Notes under the pieces: generated by a model
Database searches by the model: none
Seen by the model: the letters and a program-made list of their open reading frames with translations, nothing else
What the model was told of the DNA's origin: nothing
In this document: positions 13,001 to 25,795 of the stretch, piece after piece
How positions within the stretch are numbered: position 1 is the stretch's first letter
Layout: each line of letters opens with the position of its first letter
Source of the DNA: Steinernema hermaphroditum
Lineage: Eukaryota > Nematoda > Chromadorea > Rhabditida > Steinernematidae
NCBI GenBank assembly: GCA_030435675.1
Contig: CM059621.1
Span: 8,990,001 to 9,054,000 of the forward strand
DNA: 64,000 nt
Reading direction: 5' to 3'
Position numbers and translations under genes: made by a program

Positions 13001-16000
13001 GGGAAAGGGTGAGAAAACAGAGGACGCCTCGACGCTTCCCGAATAGCCCTGATTCGCCGAAAACAGAGGCAACCTTCGCTCCTCGTCCGTGATTTGGTGT
13101 AGTTTTCTGGCTTCTGAGACGAGACCGGATGTGCACAAATGGGTCTCCATCCAGGAGATCTAATTATGGGATTACGGTGTTGGCCGAGTTCATTGCAAAG
13201 AACGGAAAACAAGGCAAAATAACAGCTTTTAGAGGACAAGGTGTGGCGATCTAATTTTAGACCTCTCTACCCCTTCTTGAGTGTTCCCTCTTAGGCCTGT
13301 CCGGCGCCCTTCCAGAAATGGATCTGAACGCCCGTGGCCTCTAATGAACCGTTTCCGCAACCTTTAAGTTTGCCGATTCAATCAGCCGAACTTCCAGAAC
13401 CTCCAATCCCTAATCTAATCCACGAGGTTTCGTCCAATTGGCCCCACTTAGGTCATCCGATCCGAAGGCTCCCTCCCTGGTGAATCTCTTTGGCAGAACG
13501 CCGTCTACCTTCATGAAAGCATGTTTTGCCCATAATTAGATCCCCTGGATGGGGGAGAGCGCTTTCCGTTCGCTCCTCAAATGTCACCTCTCTGGCGCCG
13601 AAAACACCTTCCTCCCGTGGACTCTGGCCCCTTGCCCGACCCTCCGTGCACCCCTAATTCGATCGGCTTCTTCATTAGACGAACCGATTTCGGACCACCC
13701 GAAGCGGAACAAATCGTATTTCTCCCCGAAACGACTTCTTGGGCACGTCGCCGACTTCCAGCGGAGGATTTGATGACATCAGCCTCTCCGGACTCTTCTC
13801 GTCAGGTCCTCCCGAGGACATCGTGTGGCAACATCGTCTTCCGCTTCTTCTCCTGAAACATTCATCGCATGCGCACTAATGCCCGATTCCAGCTCGCTCG
13901 GACCTCCAGTCTTTGATCCTCCTTCAGCAGAGGTGCAAAATAAGCGCCGTGCCTAAAGAAACACTCCTATTCACCTCCTTCTTCTATTCACACGCTAGTT
14001 CCGGATCCAAAAACGGTTCTCCGAATGGCGCCACGACCGTAAACAAGAAGGTCTATGTGTCAGATCTGCGCTCTGTTTACAACTCTGTTTCAGTTTTGCC
14101 TTTTTCGTGATTCCGCAAAGCCCCAAAGGCCTCAGGTGGCTCAGTGCCGGGCATTTCCAGCCACTCGTGCAGACGCTTTGTCCCGCACTATGTAACTCAT
14201 AAAGCGAGTGCAGAACTGGCCCAAAAACTGTGTAGAATGCCCGTAAAATTTAATGTCAACCGAAAACCACAGCAAATCACATCGACCTGTGGCGGCCCAC
14301 TCCACCGTCACCTACTCCACCCACAGCACTCCTAACCCCTTCGACACGGCCCTAATCGGATCTGCACGGAGTCTTCCGATTGTTGCCCGTTCCGGCCAGG
14401 ACAATCCGCCCTCTGCGTACCTTCTTCCTCGGCCGAGGTGCCCGGGTGCACCGCTAAAGGTCAGCCTGTCCATCCATCAGCGAATTCGCGTATTCTGGGC
14501 TAAAGTACAGCGTGTCACTCACTCCCTTAGTCACTGTGGACGTAATTAAACGATTTCGCGCTCCGTTTCGCCCGAATTTGTCCCTCTTGTTCGCCCGATT
14601 CCCTCTTCCGATTCGTGAAGCCCCCAGAGACTCAAAATAGAAGGGGTCATCGAGGACTCCACCTGTGCGCGCCTGAAAGGGAGGCGTTTCCGGCCTTTCT
14701 CGGCCACCATCCGTCCAAATCGATTGACACCTTCTTGTTTTCAGTTGAGACGCGGTGGTTCTAATGAGCCTTAAGTGACCAATTAGAGGCGAATCGAAGA
14801 ATCGAATTACTCTGAAGTCAAACAGATTTCGCCAAAGTTTACATTACTCGGTGTCCACACTTGATGTTTTCGTTTGTTTTGGGCAATTATTTTATCGAAA
14901 AAGACGGGAAGTGCTGCAGATCCACGGACAGACACTTCGATGCGTGTCTATGAGACGAACAGTACAGACACTGACATCATTGTCTGAAATCGGTCGGTTT
15001 CCCACCGCTCTACACTGATCCTTGCCACAAGATGGCAATCATTGTCTGCAGCGTTAGTCTGATAGAGAGACAGAGAAGTGTCTGATTGGGGAGGGTGAAT
15101 TTTTCTTTCGTGACGCCTTCTGAACTGTTCTTCATATGTGTTTTCTCGTTTGAAGGAGAATAAAGACTCCTTATACTGAGCACAAAACAAGAGGTTAGAA
15201 CCTAGGCCACATCCAAGGCATCACACTCAAATTGCCCTTGTTTGCTCTTGTGTGGACGCCTCACCTCCGGATCCACCCCATTCCCCCGAAAAGACGATAA
15301 AAATAGGTGTGTTCCGAGAGCGCTGACGTCAGTTTGGTGTGATTTGTCATGGAGGAAAGGTGCAAATGCATATCATAATAGTAAACATGGGCTGTGGTTA
15401 AACGTCGACGGCTATTTTTGGGCCAGAAGTCCTTTAAAGAAAACAACGTTTCTCTCCACCGCTTTCTCTCCGGTGCAGATGGATACATGTAGGAAGCTTG
15501 TAAGTATATTGGGAAACGTGACAGGATTTGTGTCTTTCCTAATACCCTAATGAGGAGCTTATCGAGTTTAGGGCTTCCACATGACTCAGAGATCCGGCCG
15601 GAGGTGTGTGGGCGATCGTCTAACCTGCCTGTTACTGGAGGAATCACTCCAGTGGAGTCCGAAGAAATACATGCCCAGGCCCCTTCCTCAAATCTCGTTT
15701 TGTTTCAAAAGGGGTTCACGTGCCCGCCTCTGGATGTCTCCTCCGAGAAGTGCTTGTTGATTCGCGCGAATTTTCGGCCAGAGCGACCTCTTTTGTTTTC
15801 GTGGGATAATTTGTTTCTCTCGAGGCCGCGAACAATCGTATCAGAGCGCGCTATGCAACTCGCTAAATATTCATGAACCACTTACAAAATGGCCAAATTA
15901 GGCGACATCGCGGTCAGCGATCGCTTCGCCGAGTCGTTCAGAGACCAATTACCGTAGCCCTTGCCAATTTGTGCCCATTCCGTCTCTCCCTCAACTGGGG

Positions 16001-19000
16001 AAGCGGCTTCTCCCTGCTTCTTCTTCTGCTGGACCCAGGTCGAAACGTCGTTTCTGGCGCCGCCTCGTCCCCGGGGACAAAACACGGCGTCACTTCTCGA
16101 ATCAAATCGGCGACTCCTCGTCACTCCCTGGACGCTTTTCCCGAAAGGAGCGCCGCCGCTAATGGCTCGAGAAGCTCTTCCGCCAGGAATCAGCTGGAGT
16201 CTCTATTTGTAGCCTCTCCTTCCTGTTGAGGACTGTCACCGAGTGTCCACAGTAATCCAAAGGTCAAAACTCTTTGTGGATCCGAGCCCGCTTATGTAAA
16301 AATAACTTTATGTTTCGAGCTCCAAAAAGTGCTCCCCAACCTCTTGAATTTCATAATTCTAACCCGATTATCTCTGGCTTGGAGCGTCGCGAAGTGCACT
16401 CCTACACGCCTCCCCACGACTCGATCTCTTAATAACTTCGCCCTTTCGATTCCAAAAAGGGCCAAGGCTGCGCTCTTTGGCCTCTCGCCGCGCCTTTGTT
16501 CACCGAAAACCGAAGTCCAAACGATGTTACAAGAAGAGACTCCCGAAAATAAACTATACGAGCATCCAGGGCGATCCTCTTGGCTCCGATTTGATCGTCC
16601 CTCTCCCCCGGCTGGCGCCGCTTCCCAAGAAGACTCTAATTGCGCGCCTACGTGACGTCCTCAGGGGAGACCCACTTGACTGTAGCTGGGCGTGTTTGCA
16701 CCAAATCTGCACGTTTTTTGGCGGAAGTGACAACACTTCAGGGTGCACGTCTCGAGAACGTTGCCGATTCCACACTATCTAGTCGGGGCGTAAACACCAG
16801 GTGTAAGGTTGAGAGTTGAGAGTCGATTATTCTAATGTGGTCACAAATCGTCCCAAGGAAGGGGAATGCGGCACGGATTTGTAGCCTTTTTCTAAAAAAG
16901 GAACCAAGAAAGGGCGACCTTTTGTTCTTCGGTGCACTCTGAATCCAACTGACTTTGATTGGATTTCGGAGGTGTCAGGTGTGACCGACTTGTGCCACAC
17001 AAAAGAAACCTAATTCTGGATGGATCACGGACGTATAATTTGGGCTGAAAGGGCCCAGAACACCCCCCCCCCCCCCGACTTCTTGTCCTCAGAGGGAAGA
17101 GTCTCCACGGCGACCTCCCCAAGTGGTCCGATCGCTCTCTGAATTGCTAATACCAAATCTGACAAAGCTGCTGCGTGAATAATTAATCACCGCTCCGAAA
17201 TGCATCGAAGTCGAACTTCCCCCGCCACCTGACACCTCTGGGAGTCTCCCCCAGGTGTGCACCCCTAGTCCCCTCTGCATCCCTTCGTGCAAAATCGACT
17301 CTTCCGCTCGTTGCGGGACCGATTCCCCCGAGGATCGGTCCGCCGCCCTAATTGTTTCCAACGTTTCTTCGGCCCTCCTCCGAGGAGATCCTTGGCCCTT
17401 TTAGGGATGCATTTCCATGTGGGAGCGTGGGAACGTGGAGGAAGAGACGGGAGCCTCTGAGTCAGCTTCTGACAACCCGCGAATTAAAGCCGATTGGAGT
17501 CACCTCTGGGGGCGGAGGAGTCGCCATCAGGGCTGCGCGTCCCCTTGAGGGCCTCGGAGGGTCCTCGACCGCCCGTAACTCGGAAAACTCCTCGAATTCT
17601 GTTAGAGTCGTCGCGGCTAATCGGCCCTCGGATCCCAAGTGCCTTCGACCTTTGCGCATCCCTAAGATGTTTCTCAAAGTTGAAATTCGATTTTGGCGTC
17701 GACGCAGAATATTCCTCTTTGTTTTCGTTTTATGCAAATAGCTCCACACGTAGTTGATCGTGCTTTGTGCAGATTACGGTACTGTAGAGGTGCTGTGCGC
17801 CTCGATGTTTGGTCGTCACGCGGAGAAGTAGGTGCCTGTTTTGGCGGTCCCTGGAAGCGGAAGCCCAGAAGGGTTTTAGGTTGTTATCGCCGCCTGACCT
17901 CTGCTCACACCTTCTTGAGCTCCAGATCCGAGCTCTGTCCCTTTTGCCCTTTCGCACTTTCCCTTCCTGTTCCTCCGCCTCTCCTCCAGAAGCGACTGTT
18001 TCAAATTCGGCGTCAGAAGCACTTCCCTGAGCCCCCTCGACGATGTTGCCTCCGGGCCCGATTCTTGCCTAGTGAGTCATTTCCTGTTTTCCGAATTAGA
18101 GATTCGCTCACTCACCGCCACACAAAAGATCACAAACCGCGCGTATTTCCGTCGTTCGGCGAAGCGCCGACGTCACCTCGGCATAATCACAGTAATTGGA
18201 CACCCCTAACCGCCAGAATCGAGCCCCTCCCACCCCGATGAAGAGTTGCCTGATTATGCAGATCAACCCCACAGATGACCCAGAGTGTCCGGGGATCACT
18301 TTCCACTCCCATTTCTGGCGCTTTTTCGACCTCTCCGAGCACAGTCCTGAGCAACTCCGGCGAACCCATTCGTCGGAAATTGATTTATCGGCCTTCTGTT
18401 ATGGGTGTCCGACCTTTTCGGGTCGAAACGCGTTTATCCTCCGTAAATCAAATGCAGAGCTATGAGAACGCCCCCTCCCAGATGTTTGTCTCTGCAGGAG
18501 CCAAGATCCAGGCTGCAGGATTCGGTTCCCACGGCGATCCTTCCTCTCGAGATCAACACCCACCCCTGAGGACATCGGGTTCGGCGCATTTTGGAGTGTA
18601 CTTTCAGGAGGTGACGTCCTTCTAATTGGCTCGTTTCCCCGATTCCCCGTCTAAGGCCTGCCTGCCAGGAGTCCCCTACATCCTCGGAGAGTCTGGACTC
18701 CGGACTCTCTGAGGACAGAGATCGGCTCTTCTGTTTCTTCTTGTTTTCCCGCCTAATCGCCGAGATAGCGGCCACTCAGCGCGATCCTAACGGAGCCACT
18801 TGCCCTCTGGAACCCCTCTGGACTCCTGCAGCGGCGCTCATCGCTTGAACAGCTGTTCCGATCGGAAAACAAACACGATCCGTGCCCGTTAATTCCCCTA
18901 AAAGGTTCGGCGACGGCGCCACTTACGCGTCCTAATCCTGCGCGTGTTCTTTCGTCGCCTTTTCGGCACTTCATTTAGATCAATAGAGCACCGAGAAAAC

Positions 19001-20970
19001 ACGAATTCGGCGCCGAGGGGGCGGCCGCGCCGAGTTGCATCCTCAGCCATAATAGGAGCTTCCTTGCCACCCCCCGCGAGGCGTCCATCGACGTGTGTGG
19101 TACCTCTGATCCCCGGATCGGACCCTTCATTCTTCCAGGATCGGGTCCCGACGCGATGAGGCGTGCCGCCGGAGGCATCGAAGCGCGTAGAATTCGGCTA
19201 AGTGACCGCCGGGGTCGTCGACGTGCTTCCGCCATCCCCGGGGAGCCGAATCTCCGCGATCGGAGATAGCCCTCCCACTCCGGTGGTTAGGCTTGTTTTC
19301 TCGATCTGGGCAACCCTAAGAAGATCGCATCCAATTATAAGTCGTGGCCGGATTCGGACGGCGCCTCTAATTGCATTCGATTGGAATACAAATTTGGATC
19401 GACTCGATCCAAACCTTGTTTTCCCTGACTCGGTCACTCCGAGACCGCCACTACTCACCTCGGGACCCGTGCGCACCCATAAATTGCCGTCTTCGGGTTG
19501 ATTAATGCCGGATTCGTTGCGGGACCACCTTTTAGGGGTGCTTCCGATGACGAATGGTCCTGTTTGTGTTGCCTGAACAGCTCAGATCTGTCGTCGTGTC
19601 GGGACCAATCAGCTAATCATGCACTGACAGGTGCCGCCGCGACGATCTTCGTTCCAGGAGCCCTCCTAATAAGTCGTAAAGTTGTTTTCGTCGCCAAGAG
19701 GGTCTCGAAGAGTCCTCGAACTCCAGGCGCCTCCCCACGACTCGTAAAAGTCGCCCGTTCGGAGACCAAATTAGGTTCTAAAGGAGGGCTCCGAGTGCTG
19801 TTCTGCCGCGAGGGTCCCGAAGCGCATCCCTGAGCGCAATGTCCTTCGTAGACAAAAGGACTAATTCACCGAGGCGTGATCTATTAGTGATGCGACATCC
19901 CAGACTACCGTAGTCCCGTGTCCACCGTCTCGCCGTGCCTCCGCGGATGGGTGACTCACGATGTCATCATAAAATCGGGAATTCTGTTTGGTTATGCTTA
20001 TGGATTCTTTCCGCCTCTCCTCCTCTGATACCTCCGCGACGGCCCTTCCGCCTTCCCCCGCGAGCTTTCGTCTCTGGTCTGCAGCAGAGGTTCCCAGGGG
20101 GACCCTTAGGCGCCTTATTCGGCCACAGACAGCTGCAGGAAGGAATTCCTTCCCCTGAGATGTCTTTGATCTTTCATCTGTGCGCAAAATGGTCTCAAAC
20201 AGAAGCTGTCGAGAGTAGACATGGACGCTTCCATTCGATCTATGCTCTAGACAGTTCCCTGCGTAAGCGACGTGCAGCATTGTCGATGGACTCCAATGCA
20301 GAGACCGGTCGTTTATTCCCTTCTGCACTTCGTAGAAGAAACGTTTCATAGACCAAATGACTTTTTGTGGTTCTTGGCCTCTTTCTATGGGCCGCTTCCA
20401 CGTGACAGTCCGAAGGACCCACTTTAACATTGGTAGAAGATAGAATTGGGTCTCCCAAACAATATTCTCGCTTCCCTGTGTCGGGTTCATGGAATGTATC
20501 ACCTCCAAATCCAGACGTTCCAGAATCCACCGTTCCGTGGCCAGCCCCGGGTCACAAGGCCAGCCTGCAACTGCAGAGTGTTTTCGCCCCGTGGGAACGT
20601 CTCAGACGAGCCTTCGGGCAATTAGGGCCGCATTGACCTCTCCGGTTGTTTTCGGTGGAAAGTCTGAAGGCGTCGCCACCTTCTGTCACTCCCGCAGCGT
20701 CCTCATCCGTCAAACGGCTGAATTATTCAGTCCTAAACGTGGCCATCCTCCAGATGCCGAGCAGATTTGCCGCTCCGAAGTGATGTCCTCACCACTCCCC
20801 GGACCTTTAGGCCTGTCCCCTGGCGCTCGTTCGCGCGTCGTCGTGTCCTCGAGTCCATCGGGCACACTCGTAATACCAGTCCCCTGGCATCTGTCGTCAC
20901 TGGGCCCTCCCCGGAGCCCGTGTCCGTACCGTATATCAGGAGTGTTCGCGCCGCTCACCTCCGCTTCTTT
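10041..20970. other. 10.9-kb gene desert upstream of the neuropeptide receptor
   Basis: No exon with coding character, RNA gene or intact transposon is recognised. The many 60-220-codon open frames lie on both strands, overlap, and lack splice context, as expected in moderately GC-rich DNA. Short CTAAT/ATTAG words recur every few hundred bases, and a C14 run lies at 17063-17076. Because the receptor's first coding exon starts 2 bases after an acceptor at 20973, part of this block may be a long 5'-UTR intron or cis-regulatory domain of that gene. Confidence 0.45.
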
Positions 20971-20974
20971 CAGA

Positions 20975-23567
20975 ATGAACAATGAGAGCTGCGTGGACCT
21001 GAATGACGAGTTGTGGGAGTACAAGCAGGACCTGACGACGCGTCCCGTCACGATGGCCTTCTTTGCCCTCCTCTATACCGTAATCATCGTCGTCGGTTTC
21101 GTCGGCAACGTCTGCGTGATTCTGGCCATCTCGAGGACAAAGTGAGTTTTTCTGTCCCTCCGCCCCGCCATAAGCGCCCGTTTACGGGTGCCTATGGCGA
21201 TCCATTTCCCGGCGTGTAACTCTTTTTCTGCAAAATCCCCGATTCCTCAGATATTCGGAATCCATTAGGCAATCGCGAGGTCGTTAATTGCCGCGCGAGA
21301 CGTCTTCCGCGCGGCCACGCACGCCCTTTTAAGCGCGCACTCGGGGGCCGAAGATAACGCACGCCTAATCAACGAATTTAATTAAGGCCCAATGATAATT
21401 TATTATTTGTTTTCTTTGCGAGTTATTGTCGCGTGCGGAGTGATTCCCTCGGGACAGAGGGCAGGCCTGCGCAGGTCCTGAGGGGAAGAGCGCGTTGGGA
21501 CGCGAAGAAGCTGCGGGGAGATGCACTATTTATAAGATGGGGACACGCGACGGACGCTTCCGAAGGAAAGAACTCTGATGTCCGGGGACATACTCGATAC
21601 CTTCTGGAGGGGCTGCAAAGAAGCCAGACAACGTCTAGAGAAACAGTGGTCGTCTTACAGGTCCCTGCAGAGCGTGCCTAACCTCTTCATCCTCTCGCTG
21701 AGCTGCTCGGACGTCGTCGTTAGCTGCACCTCCGCCACCATCACTCCCATCACGGCCTTCAAGAAGGTCTGGATCTTCGGCTCCATGCTCTGCTCCTTCG
21801 CCCCTTTTATCGCCGTAAGTCCCCTGGCTACCGTAACCCGGTCCACCGTATCCCAGGGCATCTCTCTGTGCTTCTCGACGTTCACTCTCACCGCGATCTC
21901 CATCGATAGATTCGTTCTGATTCGCTTTCCGATGAATAAGCCCCTCTCGAAGTTCCAGGCGCTCCTCATCATCTTCGTGAGTCGCTCGCTACCATACCCC
22001 CTCCGCCACCGTGCACCTTCAGATGATCTGCGTGTTGGCCGCGTGTCTGAGCATGCCCATCATGGTGAAGCAGACGCTGAAACCCTTCGGCTACTTCTGT
22101 GGGCGCTTCTGCGTCGAGGATTGGGGTGTCGACCAGAGCAGCCGGCGCGCCTACGGTACCGTAATGGTCTTCGTGCAGTTCATCGTGCCCCTCACCATCA
22201 TTTGCATCTCCTACACGGCCATCTCGCTGCGTCTCGACCAGAGTCTCCTTCTCAAGCGCAAGCGCAACGACTACGAGTGGCAGGTGACCATCTCCGACCA
22301 GCAGCGCGCCGCCCTGAAACGACGCCAACGCACCAACCGCATGCTCATCGCCATGGTCGTCGCCTTCAGCGCCAGGTACCGTACCCCCGCCGACGACGAC
22401 GAGTACCGTAGCGTTGCAGCTGGATTTGGAGCGTGGCGTTCAACGTGCTGCGCGACTACGAGTACCTCCCCGGATGGGTGAAGTCGCAGGAGTACCTCTT
22501 CGGCATCGCCACGCACTGTATCGCCATGACGTCGACGGTGTGGAACCCGCTCCTCTACGCACTCTTGAACCCGCAGCTCCGCGCCGCTTTCATCGAGCTG
22601 ATGCCCGAGTGCCTCCGGTGCCACGTCGACCACGGGCGTCTCTTCTCCAACTCGAAGGCCTCGTCGCGGAACCCGCAGCTCCTCACCTCCGTGAAGACGG
22701 CCAACGGCGACGCCACCACCCCGAAGTACGGTGCCCTGGAGGTGAGCGAGGCGACCGCAGTTCCGCCGGAGTGCTGAGTGACCGTAGTCTACAAAATGGG
22801 CCCTTCTCCTCTCTGTCGCCTTTCCTCGCATGAGTGTGGCTTGGAGTACTCTCTAGTGAATGCATGGTACTAACCGAGACGAGCTTTCCTTCCGGTGGAG
22901 GTTCTTCTTCTGTCTTTCCCCTCGAAAGATCCCATGTTTCGTCCAAAAGTGGATTCGGAAGGAATCCTCTCAAAGGTCTCAGCTCCGCGAACACGTCGCT
23001 TCGCCCTCTAACCTCTGCACGAGTGGTCCGAGTCCCGGCCGGACGTGCCTCCGCTCCCGAGCCCCCTAACCTGTCTCCTTGCAGCGCTCGTCTTGTGCCG
23101 TCAGAGGAAGCGACGGGAAAAGCGCCGACGCTGCTTTGCTGTCTGTCTCGGGCTCCTTCCTCTCCGCCGTCGCGCCGCCGCATGCTCCACACGGTCTCGG
23201 TGGCGCTCTCATCGGGGCGCCGCAAGAGTCACCCCCGCTCCCACAGCCAGACAATGATCCTCTCGTCGCCGCGGCCGAAACTCCCCCGACGCGCGACGCA
23301 AGTCTGAAGCGCCTCTGTAGCCTCTTCCAGACGCCAACGCCCGAAGACCGTCGAGGGCTCCTCGCCGAGGATCTCTCCGCCACACGCCTTGACGTCCCTA
23401 CGTCACCATGGGCCACCAACAACTCCTCCGCCGATAACCTCAGCTTCGAGATCGACCCTGAGGACCTCCTCTCCGCCGAGGATTCCCTCTGGCGATTCAA
23501 AAAGCGCAGCTGGCATCAAGGCGATCGTCGTGCCAAGGCTCCAGACTCCCGCAAGAACTCCTTCTGA
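20975..23567 (+). CDS. rhodopsin-class neuropeptide receptor, NPY/NPF-receptor-like
   Basis: Exons 20975-21141, 21662/21661-21814, 21857-21976, 22023-22375, 22420-22741 and 23085-23567 give 532 residues. Introns are 519, 42, 46, 44 and 343 bp. Seven hydrophobic helices are visible: [15 protein letters not shown] (TM1), [14 protein letters not shown] (TM2), an [14 protein letters not shown]3 end (DRF in place of DRY), and [10 protein letters not shown] (TM6). TM7 ends in NPLLY. Cysteines in SMLCSF and [10 protein letters not shown] can form the conserved disulphide. The third loop [13 protein letters not shown] is typical of NPY/NPF and related nematode NPR receptors. The tail exon (about 160 residues, Ser/Asp-rich) joins in frame through GAG|GTGAGC to TTGCAG. 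Without that splice the frame ends at 22777, giving 383 residues; no AATAAA follows 22777, whereas one lies at 23755-23760. The start follows an acceptor by one base. Confidence 0.85.
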
Positions 23568-23821
23568 TCTCCCGGTTACTGTAGATAATCTGTCTCCCCT
23601 CCCGATGCTTCTGCGCACCAGCGCTTCTACTACGGAACCTCACGCGGGTATTCTAGAATCTCCCTTGCTCAAAACTCCACTCCTCCCCGGCTTTCCTTAT
23701 TTATCACCGAGGTCAAAGCTTTGTGCTATTTCTCCAAAACGTCATGAGTAAGTAAATAAATATGTGTACTATAACGATTTTTGCGTTAAATGACAAACAA
23801 AACAAACCAAAGCAGCAGTTA

Positions 23822-25419
23822 TTACACGATAGCCAACTGCTTTGCGCGCAGTACAGCTGGAGCGGATGACGCAGGCAGGATCCTCAAATCGGTGACGAGA
23901 GCAGTGATGAGGTCATCAGGGATGGTTTCGTACTTCTCGCCCATCAGCGCGGTCTTCTCCCGAACACTTTTGTCAAATGTTTGCACCTGAAGATATATGC
24001 CGTTTAAAGCGGAATTACAATTGCGCAAACTTGCCTTATCCACAAATTTGTAGGTCTTCGCTGCGATTAAAACTGGGATATTGAAAGCTTGCGCCGTTAA
24101 AGCTACGAGACTGCTTCCACGGGCGGAAACTGCATATCCGTTGCTCAGAATGGCCGTACATCCAAGAAGCACTACATCCACCTAAAACAAACCCAATTAA
24201 TCACGTACTGAGTTTGGGCAAAAACATACGTCTTTGATCACATAGCCAATAGCATCCAACACCCCATATCTGATCTTGATGCCACGGTCTGCTAAGTTGT
24301 TGAGCATCTTTTTTGCACTCCGGTCGGCTGGTGAGTCAATGATGGTGACTTCCAAGTCACCGAATTTTTCTGCTGCGTCAATGATAGCCCGTTCTACAAG
24401 AGGGCACCAGGAATAGGTAAGCAAGCGGCGCCGCGATTGGATCTTCTCCATAGTGAACTGAGAAATTGCACTGTCGGCTGCCTCGAAGTTTTCGTAGTAG
24501 AACGTGCTGAGCCAACTAAGGATCTTTTCTTTAGCCTATGAGCACAAAGTTTAGCAATCGAAATATTTTTAAAATCTTGCATCAGTTTCCTTAAGGTCAT
24601 CAGGCAACGAGTTGATCTCTTTCTTCAACTGCCTGATTAAGTTTCCTAGTGCAAGGGGGAAAGGATGCGATCCGTTTTCGGAGAGAAAGCTCAACTGCGG
24701 ACGAATTACTTGGTTAAGATCATCGGAAACCTTCCTCTCCTGGTTGTGTTCGTAAGAAGTGATGAACTGAAATATACAAAATAAAATAACCGGATATGCT
24801 GTCCCTAGCCCATACCTCTTCAAATGCTTGCATGAATTGGACGCAGATCGCATCCACTCCAACCAACCTTCGCGCATCGCACGCAGCAGCTAGCTTCAAG
24901 AAGGCAGGATGGACACTGGCTGTGCTCACTTCGACAGAAGGAGATGACTTCGCTGTTGAGGCAACCGAAACCTCTTCACTGTCTGACAACGTCAGATCTG
25001 AACAAGATCCACATAATACTCACTGTCCCAACAGGATAACCCTACCAAAACGGACTTGCTTCGGGCCGCTAGTAGGCTCTTCCTTTTTTAGCGCTGACTG
25101 TTGGGGCTTCTGCTGCTGCGGTTGATTCTTTTGTTGCTGATTTTGAGGCTTCTGTTGCTTTTGAGTCTGTTGTTGACCTTGCTGCTTTTGATTCTGCTGA
25201 GCCGTTGGCTTTTGCTGCTGTTGTTGAACCTGTTTCTGATCATTCTGGTCATCTTTCTGCTCTTTTTTAGCAGCTGTAGCGGCTTCTAAACACGCGCACA
25301 ATTCAGAATAGGAGAGGAGAAAAACGACACTCACGCTTCTTCAGTTTGGCCTCAGCTTTTTTCGCCTTTCGGGCCGCGGTGATCTCGTCGCGAGTCATGT
25401 TGTCACTGACACCGTTCAT
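23822..25419 (-). CDS. translation initiation factor eIF2B, delta subunit
   Basis: Minus-strand exons 25419-25335, 25285-25046, 24997-24816, 24766-24581, 24535-24230 and 24181-23822 give 452 residues. eIF2B is the guanine-nucleotide exchange factor for eIF2; delta belongs to the regulatory alpha/beta/delta subcomplex that senses eIF2 phosphorylation. The C-terminal Rossmann-like half is clear: LLTYSWCPLVERAIIDAAE, LEVTIIDSPADRSAKKML, VDVVLLGCTAILSNGYAVSARGSS and FNIPVLIAAKTYKFVDK. The N-terminal part is lysine-rich, then very Gln-rich (residues about 30-90). The intron between 24581 and 24535 starts with GC instead of GT (GAT|GCAAGA), 45 bp. The start follows an ATTTCAG acceptor. It is convergent with the neuropeptide receptor, 254 bp between stops. 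Confidence 0.93.
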
Positions 25420-25534
25420 GATGACTGAAATCGATAAAACTTGTGATTTTCGGATAGTCGAAACGAAGTAAACAAGCACGCAAAAGTCAATTAACGCTCG
25501 GGAACGAGCCTTACGAAGGAGTAGTGATCTCGTG

Positions 25535-25591
25535 AAAACGAACTCACGAGTACTACTTGGAAGTTCCAAGTAGTACTCGTGAGTTCGTTTT
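25535..25591. repeat. 57-bp near-perfect palindrome
   Basis: Two exactly complementary 28-base arms (25535-25562 and 25564-25591) are separated by one G at 25563. The arms begin AAAACGAACTCACGAG and meet at CTTGGAA-G-TTCCAAG. It lies 116 bp upstream of the eIF2B delta start codon. Confidence 0.9.
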
Positions 25592-25795
25592 TCCAAGTTG
25601 GAACCAGATGTCGCAAACCGTTTGTGCCAAGAAATTTCGTTAAAAAATAAAGCAAATATCTCCGAGAATTTGACACTTTGGCGAAATCTCGATGTACACT
25701 GTTGAAGAAAATAAGGCTGTCGAATCGTCGAGGGTGGTATTCGATGAATTTTTTCGAATACTGAAAAATAAACATGAATAACGAACTTTTATGGC

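Noticed and set aside
13900..18100. Scattered TGTTTCA words resembling the C. elegans piRNA (Ruby) motif
   Set aside because: Only a few occurrences, close to chance, and without the expected downstream context.
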